DNA of 64,000 nucleotides, from NCBI RefSeq assembly GCF_004683885.1, contig NZ_CP038440.1, positions 2,018,001 through 2,082,000 of the forward strand, written 5' to 3'. The notes under the pieces were generated by a model, which ran no database searches, had not been told where the DNA came from, and was given only the letters and a program-made list of their open reading frames with translations. The stretch comes from Brevundimonas sp. MF30-B (GTDB lineage: Bacteria > Pseudomonadota > Alphaproteobacteria > Caulobacterales > Caulobacteraceae). Shown here piece by piece: positions 54,403-64,000 of this stretch (position 1 is its first letter; each line of letters begins with the position of its first letter). The position numbers and the translations under genes were made by a program.

Positions 54403-55857
54403 TCAAACTCCGCGACCACCGCGCACGGCGCCGACAAAGCTCTTCCAACTCAGCTTCACGTCGGACAGTGCGCCGGCGCGGAAAGCTCGGCCAGCCAACC
54501 AGACCATCAGAAGCGCCGTGGCGAACATGCCGGCAAGCGTCCCGAAAACCTCGACCATCGGCGGGTCGCTGGGAGCGCGCGCGCTCATCAGGAACGGGGT
54601 GAAAAAGGGAACCCAGGAAAGCACCTTGACCAGTGTCGCGTCGGGGGTGCGTAAAGCCATCTGCATGACGATGATGGGCACGACCAGGATCATCATGATC
54701 GGACCCATCAGGGTCTGGGCGTCACGCGGCGTTTCGCAGAAGGCGCCGATGGCGGCGAACAGCACCGCATACATCAGATACCCGCCGACCATGTAGAGGA
54801 TGAAATAGAGCACAAGGCCGTCGTGCATCAGCACCGACGCCACATCGCGAGCAATGTCGGGAGCCGCCGTGACCAGGCCGATTCCGCCCAGCAGGCCCCA
54901 GGACGCCAGCACCGCAAGGGTCAGAAGCGCCACCCCGAGGACCTTGCCCGTCAGGATCTCGGTCGCCGATGCCGAGGAGAGCAAGACCTCCAAAATCTTG
55001 TTGGACTTTTCCTCCATCACCGAGTTGAGCAGGATCGACGCCCCCGTGATGATCAGGGACCACAGCAGGAAACCGGCCAACAGTCCGATCAGGCCAGGCA
55101 TGCGGTCACGCAAGGACACCTCGCCGCCGCTGGCCGAACGCGGGGAGAAGATGCTGACCTGAGGCCGGAACCGCTCGGTCTGCACGACGACCTCGGGATC
55201 AATGCCCGCCCCTCCGAACACCTGCTGACGGTTCGCGGCCCGAAGCGCCTCGCGCACAGCGTCTTCGACGGTGCTGTCCGAGGTGCGTGCGGTCCAGAGC
55301 CGGGCTGCCGGGCGGCCCTCGATCTGGCTGAGGAAAACCACGGCCGAGAGACGCTCTTCCTCGGGCGCGTCGTCGCCCAGATAGCGCCGCACCTCCGCAT
55401 CCCGCGCCTCGCCGGGAACGGCCTGGACCACGGACGCCGGAGCCTCAACCAGACGGATCGTCGGTCGCGGCGGGTTGAAGGCCTGTGCGGCGCGCGGAGA
55501 TTCACGGCGCAAGGCTTCCAGACCCGCGTCATAGCCGCCGACATCGGACGCCGAACGAACGCGATCACCCGCCGCCGTTCCGCCCTCGGGGATGGCCGCC
55601 AGACGCAAGGCGTTCACCGCCCTCTGCGCCTGGTCGGCCTCAAGAGCCTGACGCACAGACGCGGCGAGGCCAGCCTGAGGCGGCGCATCATCGATGATGG
55701 CCACGGTGCGGGTTGGCTCCGCATTGCGCATCAGGATCGGAATTGCCCCGCCCAGCACGGCGAACAGCGGAAAGGCCAGCAGGGACAGCCAGAAGCCGAC
55801 GGTCTTCGCGTAAGCGAGGAATTCACGGCGTGCGATCAGCAGCGTGCGGCTCATCAT
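54403..55857 (-). CDS. ABC-2-type permease, NatB-like
   Basis: A 484-residue permease with one N-terminal membrane helix, a large extracytoplasmic domain (residues about 45-260), and about five C-terminal membrane helices. The ILEVLLSSASATEILTGKVL segment is the ABC-2/NatB hallmark. NatB-type exporters are linked to sodium or drug export; the substrate here is unknown. Its ATG overlaps the ATPase gene's stop (ATGA). Confidence 0.87.
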   Translation of the reverse strand: MMSRTLLIARREFLAYAKTVGFWLSLLAFPLFAVLGGAIPILMRNAEPTRTVAIIDDAPPQAGLAASVRQALEADQAQRAVNALRLAAIPEGGTAAGDRVRSASDVGGYDAGLEALRRESPRAAQAFNPPRPTIRLVEAPASVVQAVPGEARDAEVRRYLGDDAPEEERLSAVVFLSQIEGRPAARLWTARTSDSTVEDAVREALRAANRQQVFGGAGIDPEVVVQTERFRPQVSIFSPRSASGGEVSLRDRMPGLIGLLAGFLLWSLIITGASILLNSVMEEKSNKILEVLLSSASATEILTGKVLGVALLTLAVLASWGLLGGIGLVTAAPDIARDVASVLMHDGLVLYFILYMVGGYLMYAVLFAAIGAFCETPRDAQTLMGPIMMILVVPIIVMQMALRTPDATLVKVLSWVPFFTPFLMSARAPSDPPMVEVFGTLAGMFATALLMVWLAGRAFRAGALSDVKLSWKSFVGAVRGGRGV

Positions 55858-56798
55858 TCGCCCTCCGTCTCGGCGGTAACCCGCTGATCCTGATCCGGAT
55901 TGTCGCCGGTCAGATTGATGAAGGCGTCGTGCAAGGTCGGCTCTTTCAGATTGAACCGTCGGACATCGAGCCCGCCGAGGAATGCCGCCTTCAGCGCCGC
56001 CTGGCCCTCGACTCCTGGGGACAGGTGGGCGCGATAGCCGGCTTCCCCTGTCGATTCGACCGAGGCCACGCCCGGCAAGGACGCGACATCCTCGGGCGTC
56101 ATCGCGCCTTCAAGCTCTAAGACGCGAGGCGAGGTGGCGCGAGCCTCATCAACCGATCCCTCAAACGCCTTTCTTCCGCTCGCGATCAGCACGACCTTGT
56201 CGCACAGACGCTCCGCATGCTGCATGACGTGGGTCGAAAACAGCACTGTCGTGCCGTCTGCCGCCAGACCGCGGATCATCTCCTCCAATCCCTGCTGGTT
56301 CATCGGATCGAGCCCCGAGAAGGGCTCGTCAAGGATGACGAACTCAGGCCTGTGCACGACCGAGGCGATCAGTTGCACCTTCTGGGCCATCCCCTTGGAC
56401 AGCTCCTTCATCTTCTTCTTCTGGGAGGCGCCGAGACCCTGTGATTCCAGCATGGCCCGCGCGCGCCGGCGGCCTTCAGCGGGAGCCAGCCCCTTCAGGG
56501 AGCCGAAAAACGCGATGGCGTCGACCGGCGTCATCTTCTTGTACAGACCGCGCTCTTCAGGAAGGAACCCGATCCGGTCCCGGACCTGGCGTCCGTCGTT
56601 CGCGCCCAGTATCTCGATATGGCCAGACGTGACGGGCTGCAGCCCCAAGATCATTCTAAGGGTCGAGGTCTTGCCAGCGCCGTTCGGCCCGAGGAATCCG
56701 CATATGGTTCCCCTGGGCACCTGAAAGCTCAGGTCACTGACGGCCTGGAAACTTCCATATCTTTTGCTTACGCCCTGAAGCGTCAACGCCGCCGTCAT
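55854..56798 (-). CDS. ABC transporter ATP-binding protein, NatA-like
   Basis: A 314-residue ATPase. Walker A is GPNGAGKTS, the signature region LSKGMAQKVQLIASVVHRPE, Walker B FVILDEPFSG, and the switch His is in LFSTHVM. The C-terminal extension (about 215-314) is typical of DUF4162-bearing exporters. It forms a two-gene exporter with the following permease. Confidence 0.93.
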   Translation of the reverse strand: MTAALTLQGVSKRYGSFQAVSDLSFQVPRGTICGFLGPNGAGKTSTLRMILGLQPVTSGHIEILGANDGRQVRDRIGFLPEERGLYKKMTPVDAIAFFGSLKGLAPAEGRRRARAMLESQGLGASQKKKMKELSKGMAQKVQLIASVVHRPEFVILDEPFSGLDPMNQQGLEEMIRGLAADGTTVLFSTHVMQHAERLCDKVVLIASGRKAFEGSVDEARATSPRVLELEGAMTPEDVASLPGVASVESTGEAGYRAHLSPGVEGQAALKAAFLGGLDVRRFNLKEPTLHDAFINLTGDNPDQDQRVTAETEGE

Positions 56799-56864
56799 GG
56801 CCCCTCCCGATACCCATCTTACGAGAGGCTACCAAGCCCGCCCCCTGGGGGGCCAGCGCAAAGC

Positions 56865-57497
56865 TCAACCTTGCGGCGATTTAATCACGAGGTCGAAGCT
56901 GCGGCCCAGCACGCGTTCAGGGTTCACTTGGCCGCCGTTGCGCTTGACCTCAAAATGCAGGTGGGGGCCGGTCGAAAAGCCAGTCGATCCGACCAGGCCG
57001 ATGCGCTGGCCGTGCGCGACCTCCTGGCCGCTGGCCACGTCGATCCGGCTGAGGTGGGCGTAGAGAGTGGTCATGCCGTTCGGGTGGCGCAGCTCGATGA
57101 AGTTGCCGTAGCCGCCGGCCTGATAGCCGCTGCGCAGAACGCGCCCCTCGGCCGCCGCGAAGACCGAAGTGCCCTTGGGAGCGGCGATGTCGATTCCGTT
57201 GTGCGCCCGCGCCTTGCTCTCCGACGCCAGACGGCGCAGCCCGAAGCGCGAATTCACGGCGTAACCCTTCACCGGCATGTCGAAGGCCAGCTTGCGGGTG
57301 ACCGGCCCGGCGGGCTCGATCTCGGCCTTGATCGGCGGAGCGATGGGGGCGGAGTGGGCCTGGGGCGCCTCGGCGGCGACGGCCGTACGGGTGGCGCTGG
57401 GCGCCGCCGCCATGGCCAGCACGCCGATGGCCAGCAGGGCGCCGGTCTGGCCAGAGTGCATCAGGAAGGACTTCGCGTTCGGAAGCAGGCGTCGCAT
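56865..57497 (-). CDS. M23-family (LytM-type) peptidoglycan peptidase
   Basis: A 210-residue exported or membrane-anchored peptidase. An N-terminal hydrophobic segment (about residues 18-42) precedes the M23 domain with canonical motifs: HNGIDIAAP (first His and Asp ligands), LYAHLS (catalytic His) and GPHLHFEV (HxH). It contrasts with the second M23 protein at 35032-35886, which has HxC. The ATG at 57497 gives the signal-like N-terminus. Confidence 0.9.
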   Translation of the reverse strand: MRRLLPNAKSFLMHSGQTGALLAIGVLAMAAAPSATRTAVAAEAPQAHSAPIAPPIKAEIEPAGPVTRKLAFDMPVKGYAVNSRFGLRRLASESKARAHNGIDIAAPKGTSVFAAAEGRVLRSGYQAGGYGNFIELRHPNGMTTLYAHLSRIDVASGQEVAHGQRIGLVGSTGFSTGPHLHFEVKRNGGQVNPERVLGRSFDLVIKSPQG

Positions 57498-57671
57498 TCG
57501 GCGGCGTCTCCATCTTCGGCTCGAAGAGAGCGGGAAGACCGCCGGCGATGCAGGCTCGCGCATCGTCCTCGGCGATCGGGTTCGACCGCCTTTCTAAGGA
57601 TCGATGGGGCGAGAATGGGACGCGGCGGGCGGCGTATCGCCGCAGGGACGGAACCGCCCGCCTTGTCGGGA

Positions 57672-59477
57672 TCAGAGCGGCAAGCTCAGCTTGATCGCGC
57701 CCATGTGGCTGTCGGCGGCGTCGCCGAACCGCCCCTTGTAGCCGACGCTGACCTGAATGCGTCCGACCTCGCCGGCGAAGCCGACGTCGGCCAGAGCCTG
57801 GCCGCCGAACGGATTCTCTCCACCTCGCGACAGGCGCTGAGCCGGGTTGCCCTGAATGCCGACACGCACCGGATCGAAGCCGTCGTCCAGCATATCGCGA
57901 TAGCCGCCCTCGGCGTAGAGACGGAAGGCGCCCATGTCGCTTTCGGCGCGCAGTGTGACCTCGCCGGCGACCCCGTTGATGCGTCGGTCGGCGTATTCCA
58001 ACTGAGCGGCCGCGCCCTCTTCGAAGAACCCGTCGACATTGGTGCGCCCCCAGGTCACGGCCGCTCGGGGCGAAAGCGCAATGCCGCCCATGTCGAACCA
58101 GACGCCGCCTTGAATACGCGCGCCGATGCTGTCGCCCCGGGTCGCGGCCATGTGCCGAATGGGCCCAACGCCGGTGAAGCGGCGGATGTCGTTATAGTCG
58201 TCATTGGCGACGCCGGCCGAGGCGGCGAGGAACCCCTGCCCCATTCTCAGGCCGCCATAAACGTCAAGCGCCAGGCTTTGCAGTTCGAAGCTCATCGGGC
58301 CCGCTTCGACCTCGGCTTGAGCGACGCGGCCGGCCAGGCCCATGCGCATGGTTTCGGTGCCGGATTCGATCCCGATCCAGCCGCCGAATCCGTCCGAGCG
58401 CGAGCTGGAGACCGGTCCGCGAGCGTCTGTCTCGGTGCGATCCACAGTCAGGCCGCCGTGCACCGCGGTGCCATTGGCCCAGGGCGCCGCGCCGGCCATG
58501 GCGGCGGTGCCCGCCGCCAGCGCGTCTTCCCGATGACGCCACGCCGTCTCGCCCAGCAGAGACGCCGTGGCGCCGCGGTCAGCGTAATACAGGTAGTCGT
58601 TGGCCAGGCTGGCGATAACCCGATGTCCGGCAGCCGTGGGATGCACCCCGTCGAAGTAGAAATAGGTGTCGGGGTTCGAACACACCGTGAATGGGACCTC
58701 GATGAAACAACGGTCGGTGACGTTGGTTACGCCGAAGGCCTGCGGGTTGGCCGCGATCGTGTCGCCGGCCTTGAACAGGTCCATCAGGATGATGTTCGTC
58801 CCGGGGCGCGCTGCGGCCGTGGCGTTCGCGCCCGTAAGCAAGGCCCCGTTGAACGTCGTCACGGCGAAGTCGGCCAGAGGCGCGGCAGTGGTGCCGCGGA
58901 ACTGCGGCGTCAGGCTAAGCTTGGGCAGATTTACCAACAGGATCGTCCCCGCCCCGGCCCCGGCCACGCCGCTGACGATGGCGTTGATGTCCGTGGCCGC
59001 AGACAGAGACACCGCCGCGATCGACCCGGTCGGATTGGCGCTCGCCCCGGCCGCCGGCAGGCCCTGGAAGATGTTGTTGGCGCCGCCCAGCACGGTCACC
59101 AGGTCGTTGGCGCCGAACACCCCGCCGCGGGACTGATAGTTGGCCAGCTGCGCCCGCATGCCGAGCGGGCTGGCGCTGAAGTCCGTTCGCGCCCCGCCAA
59201 AGGCGTAGTTGATATTGCCGGTGACCGCGCCGTTGAAGTTCACCGCGTTGAAGCCCAGCAGTTCAGTGAACACCGGCCCGGTCGAGAACCGGCCCTGGAA
59301 GTAAGGCGGCGACGGCGGCTGGGCCCCGCCTGTGGCCAGAAATAGATTGCCATTGTCGCTCAGGCTGTCGCCGAACACGACGAGGCGACCGTACGTCTGG
59401 GCCGAAGCGGTTCCAGCCACGGCGCATGCCGCGAGCGCGAGGGCGGCGACAGCGCCGCCACGAAGAAGACGAGACAT
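57672..59477 (-). CDS. GDSL-type esterase autotransporter
   Basis: A 601-residue type V secretion protein. The signal peptide is residues 1-26. The passenger is an SGNH/GDSL hydrolase: nucleophile Ser in VVFGDSLSDNGN, a block-III GGANN variant, and the catalytic Asp/His in DGVHPTAAGH near residue 275-285. From about 330 the C-terminal part is an autotransporter beta-barrel. The last residue is Leu rather than the usual Phe. It is an esterase or lipase displayed at the surface. Confidence 0.9.
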   Translation of the reverse strand: MSRLLRGGAVAALALAACAVAGTASAQTYGRLVVFGDSLSDNGNLFLATGGAQPPSPPYFQGRFSTGPVFTELLGFNAVNFNGAVTGNINYAFGGARTDFSASPLGMRAQLANYQSRGGVFGANDLVTVLGGANNIFQGLPAAGASANPTGSIAAVSLSAATDINAIVSGVAGAGAGTILLVNLPKLSLTPQFRGTTAAPLADFAVTTFNGALLTGANATAAARPGTNIILMDLFKAGDTIAANPQAFGVTNVTDRCFIEVPFTVCSNPDTYFYFDGVHPTAAGHRVIASLANDYLYYADRGATASLLGETAWRHREDALAAGTAAMAGAAPWANGTAVHGGLTVDRTETDARGPVSSSRSDGFGGWIGIESGTETMRMGLAGRVAQAEVEAGPMSFELQSLALDVYGGLRMGQGFLAASAGVANDDYNDIRRFTGVGPIRHMAATRGDSIGARIQGGVWFDMGGIALSPRAAVTWGRTNVDGFFEEGAAAQLEYADRRINGVAGEVTLRAESDMGAFRLYAEGGYRDMLDDGFDPVRVGIQGNPAQRLSRGGENPFGGQALADVGFAGEVGRIQVSVGYKGRFGDAADSHMGAIKLSLPL

Positions 59478-59593
59478 GTATTTCCTCCCGAAACCGTCGA
59501 ACGCGGCTCTTGGGACGGCAGTGTGCGCCTGTTCTCGCCAAGCGCAAGTCTACGCAACGTCAACTTGTCGGAAGAAACTTGGCTGATCGGCGA

Positions 59594-61486
<1,893 letters not shown>

Positions 61487-61584
61487 GAAGCCAGCTTGGC
61501 CGACCTTCGCAGACGCAGCAATGGGCGTCGCGCCTCGCTCTCGTCCTCGCTCAGGGGCGATCTGGCCGCTATGCTGCGACTCAT

Positions 61585-63435
61585 ATGCCCATTCGCCGCC
61601 TCCCCCCCGAGACCGTCAACCGCATCGCCGCCGGCGAGGTGGTCGAACGCCCGGCCAGCGCCATCAAGGAGCTGGTCGAGAACGCCCTGGACGCGGGCGC
61701 GGGCCGTATCGAGGTTCAGGCCGACGGCGGCGGCCTGTCGCGCATCCTGATCGCCGACGACGGCAAGGGCATTCCCAGGGACGAACTGCCCCTGGCGGTC
61801 GAGCGCCACGCCACTTCCAAGCTGGAGCCGGACGATGCGGGCGACGTCGATCTGTTGCGCATTCACACTCTCGGCTTCCGGGGCGAGGCCCTCCCCTCCA
61901 TCGGGTCGGTCGCCCGGCTGAGCATCACCACCCGAGCTCGGGACGAGGACGACGCCTGGGCAGTGGTGGTCGAGGGCGGCGATCAGCGCCCGCTGGCGCC
62001 CGCCGGCTTCCCCGGCCCGCACGGCGCACGCGTCGAGGTGCGCGACCTGTTCTACGCCACGCCCGCGCGGCTCAAGTTCATGAAGTCCGAGCGGTCCGAG
62101 GCCATGGCCATCTCGGAAGAGATCAAACGTCAGGCCATGGCGCACGAGGCTGTGGCCTTCACCCTGACGCTGGACGGCAAGACGACGCTGCGCCTGCCCG
62201 CTGAACATCCCGGCGACGAGGGTCGGCTGAAGCGGCTTGCCGCTCTGCTCGGCCGCGACTTCGAGGCCAACGCCCTGCTGATCGACCAGGCCCGGGACGG
62301 TGTGCGGCTGACGGGCTATGCGGGCCTGCCCACCTATTCGCGGGGCAATGCGGCGCATCAGTATCTGTTCGTCAACGGCCGCCCGGTTAAGGACCGGCTG
62401 CTGCAAGGCGCGTTGCGCGGCGCCTACGCCGACTTTCTGGCGCGCGACCGGCACCCGGCGGCGGTGTTGTTTCTGGAGATCGACCCGCTGTTCGTGGACG
62501 TGAACGTCCATCCGGCCAAGGCCGAGGTGCGGTTCCGCGACCCGGCTCTGGTGCGCGGCCTGATCGTGGGCGCCCTGCGCCACGCCCTGCACGCCGCCGG
62601 CCACCGCGCCTCGACCACCGTGGCCGCCGACGCCTTGTCTGGATTTCAGGCGCACGCGGGCGCGCCGGCCTTCAGCCCGTCTTCGCCCTCGGCTGCCGGG
62701 TGGAGCGGGTGGACCGGCTGGAGCCAGCCAGCTGCGGCCGCTCAGGTTCTGCCCGGCTTGGCGGAACGCTCAGCCCGGGTCGAGGCGGCGTCCCCCGGCT
62801 TTTCGGCGTGGCCCGAGCAGGCGTCGCCGGCGAACGCGCCACCCGAACTGATCGACCACCCCCTGGGCGCGGCGCGGGCGCAACTGCACGCCAACTACAT
62901 CGTGGCCCAGACCCGCGACGGCCTGGTCATCGTCGACCAGCACGCCGCCCATGAGCGCCTGGTCTATGAACGGATGAAGGCGCAGATGGCCGACGGCGCC
63001 GTCACCCGTCAGGCTCTGCTCGCTCCCGAGGTGGTGGAACTGGATCCCGCCGAGGCCGAGCGCGTGATCGCCAAGGCCGAGGAGCTGGCCGAGATGGGCC
63101 TGATCGTCGAGGCGTTCGGCGGCGGGGCCGTGCTGGTGCGCGAGACGCCGGCCTTGCTGGGCGACACGGACGTGCCGGGCCTGATCCGCGACATCGCCGA
63201 CGACATGAGCGAACATGGCGCGGCGCTGTCGCTGAAGGAGCGGATGGCCGAGGTGTGCGGCACCATGGCCTGCCACGGCTCGGTCCGATCGGGCCGCGTG
63301 CTGTCGGCCGCCGAGATGAACGCCCTGCTGCGCCAGATGGAGGCCACGCCGCATTCCGGCCAGTGCAACCACGGCCGTCCAACCTATGTCGAGCTGAAGC
63401 TCCACGACCTCGAGAAGCTGTTCGGGCGGCGATGA
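61585..63435 (+). CDS. mutL: DNA mismatch repair protein MutL
   Basis: A 616-residue protein. The N-terminal GHKL ATPase is clear: [20 protein letters not shown], then [15 protein letters not shown] and [10 protein letters not shown]. The C-terminal dimer domain has the nicking-endonuclease motif [12 protein letters not shown] and the late metal-site motifs ACHGSVRSG and QCNHGRP. This is the self-nicking MutL found in bacteria without MutH. Divergent from the serine gene, 98 bases away. Confidence 0.96.
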   Translation: MPIRRLPPETVNRIAAGEVVERPASAIKELVENALDAGAGRIEVQADGGGLSRILIADDGKGIPRDELPLAVERHATSKLEPDDAGDVDLLRIHTLGFRGEALPSIGSVARLSITTRARDEDDAWAVVVEGGDQRPLAPAGFPGPHGARVEVRDLFYATPARLKFMKSERSEAMAISEEIKRQAMAHEAVAFTLTLDGKTTLRLPAEHPGDEGRLKRLAALLGRDFEANALLIDQARDGVRLTGYAGLPTYSRGNAAHQYLFVNGRPVKDRLLQGALRGAYADFLARDRHPAAVLFLEIDPLFVDVNVHPAKAEVRFRDPALVRGLIVGALRHALHAAGHRASTTVAADALSGFQAHAGAPAFSPSSPSAAGWSGWTGWSQPAAAAQVLPGLAERSARVEAASPGFSAWPEQASPANAPPELIDHPLGAARAQLHANYIVAQTRDGLVIVDQHAAHERLVYERMKAQMADGAVTRQALLAPEVVELDPAEAERVIAKAEELAEMGLIVEAFGGGAVLVRETPALLGDTDVPGLIRDIADDMSEHGAALSLKERMAEVCGTMACHGSVRSGRVLSAAEMNALLRQMEATPHSGQCNHGRPTYVELKLHDLEKLFGRR

Positions 63436-63461
63436 GGACAAACCGTCGCAGCCCCTTGCTG

Positions 63462-63478
63462 TTGCGACCGGTTCTCAA
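63462..63478. promoter_or_regulatory. Candidate Fur-type operator before an iron-type ABC binding protein
   Basis: TTGCGACCGGTTCTCAA is an imperfect dyad about 40 bases before the ATG at 63518. It shares the TTCTCA half with the candidate upstream of hemA. Confidence 0.35.
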
Positions 63479-63517
63479 TCTCTTTAGGCAGGCGTCATCG
63501 CAATGCAGGAGCAGACG

Positions 63518-64000
63518 ATGACCTTCGGCAAGATCGGCGCTATGGCGACCGCGATCGCGGCCCTGACCCTCGCGGCCTGCGGCCAACAGCAACCGGCTCA
63601 GGAGACCGGGGAGCAGGTGCTGAACCTCTACACGGCGCGCCACTATGACGCCGACCAGGCGCTGTACGACCGCTTCACCGAACAGACCGGCATTCGCATC
63701 AACAAGATCGAGGGCAACGCCGATCAGTTGATCGCGCGCATGACCGCCGAGGGCGCCAACAGCCCGGCCGACATCTTCGTCACCGCCGACGCCGGCGCCC
63801 TGTGGCGGGCGCAGGACGCCGGACTGCTGCAGCCGACCACCGACAGCGCTGCCCTGAACGAGCGCATCCCTGCCAATCTGCGCGCGCCGGAAGGCCAGTG
63901 GTTCGGCTTCTCGCGCCGCGCCCGCGTGGTCGCCTATGACCAGGCCAAGGTCCGCCCCGAGGAGGTTGACACCTACGAAAAGCTTGCCGAGCCGCGCTTC
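63518..64000 (+). CDS. Iron(III)-type ABC transporter substrate-binding lipoprotein, N-terminal part
   Basis: The first 161 residues lie in the window; the gene runs off the right edge. The signal peptide ends in lipobox LAAC. VLNLYTARHYDADQALYDRF is typical of the FutA/AfuA periplasmic iron-binding family, and ADIFVTADAGALWRAQDAGL follows. The family carries ferric iron (Tyr-rich site) to an inner-membrane permease. AGGAG six bases before ATG 63518 selects this start over the ATG five codons upstream. Confidence 0.88.
   Translation, partial: MTFGKIGAMATAIAALTLAACGQQQPAQETGEQVLNLYTARHYDADQALYDRFTEQTGIRINKIEGNADQLIARMTAEGANSPADIFVTADAGALWRAQDAGLLQPTTDSAALNERIPANLRAPEGQWFGFSRRARVVAYDQAKVRPEEVDTYEKLAEPRF

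Noticed and set aside
56619..59345. Open frame of 908 codons on the plus strand
   Set aside because: It lies antisense to the ABC ATPase, M23 and GDSL autotransporter genes, has no domain pattern, and is rich in Arg, Gly, His and Gln, as expected for the complement of high-GC genes.

Overview
The window reads as chromosomal DNA of a high-GC alphaproteobacterium of the Caulobacterales, most likely Brevundimonas or a close relative. This rests on gene order and family content: bamE divergent from a CBP3-type chaperone-DUF177-plsX-fabH-ihfA-merR run; a murA-DUF2948-UPF0262-infA-maf-rng-yacG run; a TipF-like degenerate EAL protein; GGAAC-N16-type general-stress promoters; and a tRNA-His with A73 and no G-1, a feature peculiar to Alphaproteobacteria. 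No organism name can be proven from the sequence alone.

Layout. 1-2854: a stress-type group (Zn-alcohol dehydrogenase cut by the left edge, SRPBCC protein, divergent SDR, Crp/Fnr-like regulator); the divergent promoter region carries two face-to-face GGAAC-N16-GGTT elements. 3183-6194: surface-polysaccharide genes (FkbM methyltransferase facing a KpsC/KpsS-like transferase and a short glycosyltransferase-like protein). 6322-10204: a block of short, mostly unrecognised genes (SRAP/YedK protein, XRE regulator, membrane-anchored LuxR-type HTH protein, small hypotheticals) ending next to tRNA-Pro; possibly a decayed island. 10817-15378: DNA-architecture, lipid and envelope housekeeping genes. 15459-18070: cNMP-domain patatin phospholipase, a trans-aconitate methyltransferase-like gene overlapping it tail to tail, and tRNA-His. 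18159-21116: M48 lipoprotein protease and the tonB-exbD-exbB energy-transducing system. 21524-26445: tRNA-Phe, the murA-to-yacG cluster and tRNA-Thr. 26601-35886: RcnB-like protein, PccA, amidohydrolase, L,D-transpeptidase, purD, a PRC-barrel lipoprotein with a consensus stress promoter, xseA, DUF2093, M23 peptidase. 35951-40098: response regulator, lipid A acyltransferase, SDR, TipF-like protein, Tag glycosylase. 40242-40925: an AT-richer insertion carrying an AbiU2/HEPN-like gene. 41022-50781: rnhB, cysS, folE, an isolated second exbD, gamma-glutamyltransferase, a dihydroorotase-like enzyme, an M48 membrane protease with LemA, and hemA. 51078-64000: mmsB, lytic transglycosylase, enoyl-CoA hydratase, a Nat-type ABC exporter, M23 peptidase, GDSL autotransporter, a SerB-SerA fusion, mutL, and the start of an iron-type ABC binding protein.

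Most of the window is ordinary housekeeping. The parts most worth a second look are the SerB-SerA fusion, the HEPN/AbiU2-like gene, the small-gene block beside tRNA-Pro with its membrane-tethered HTH protein, the stress-promoter pair and the one preceding a tiny near-leaderless membrane protein, the dihydroorotase with a substituted metal ligand, and the orphan second exbD. I found no CRISPR array, insertion sequence, integrase or rRNA gene.
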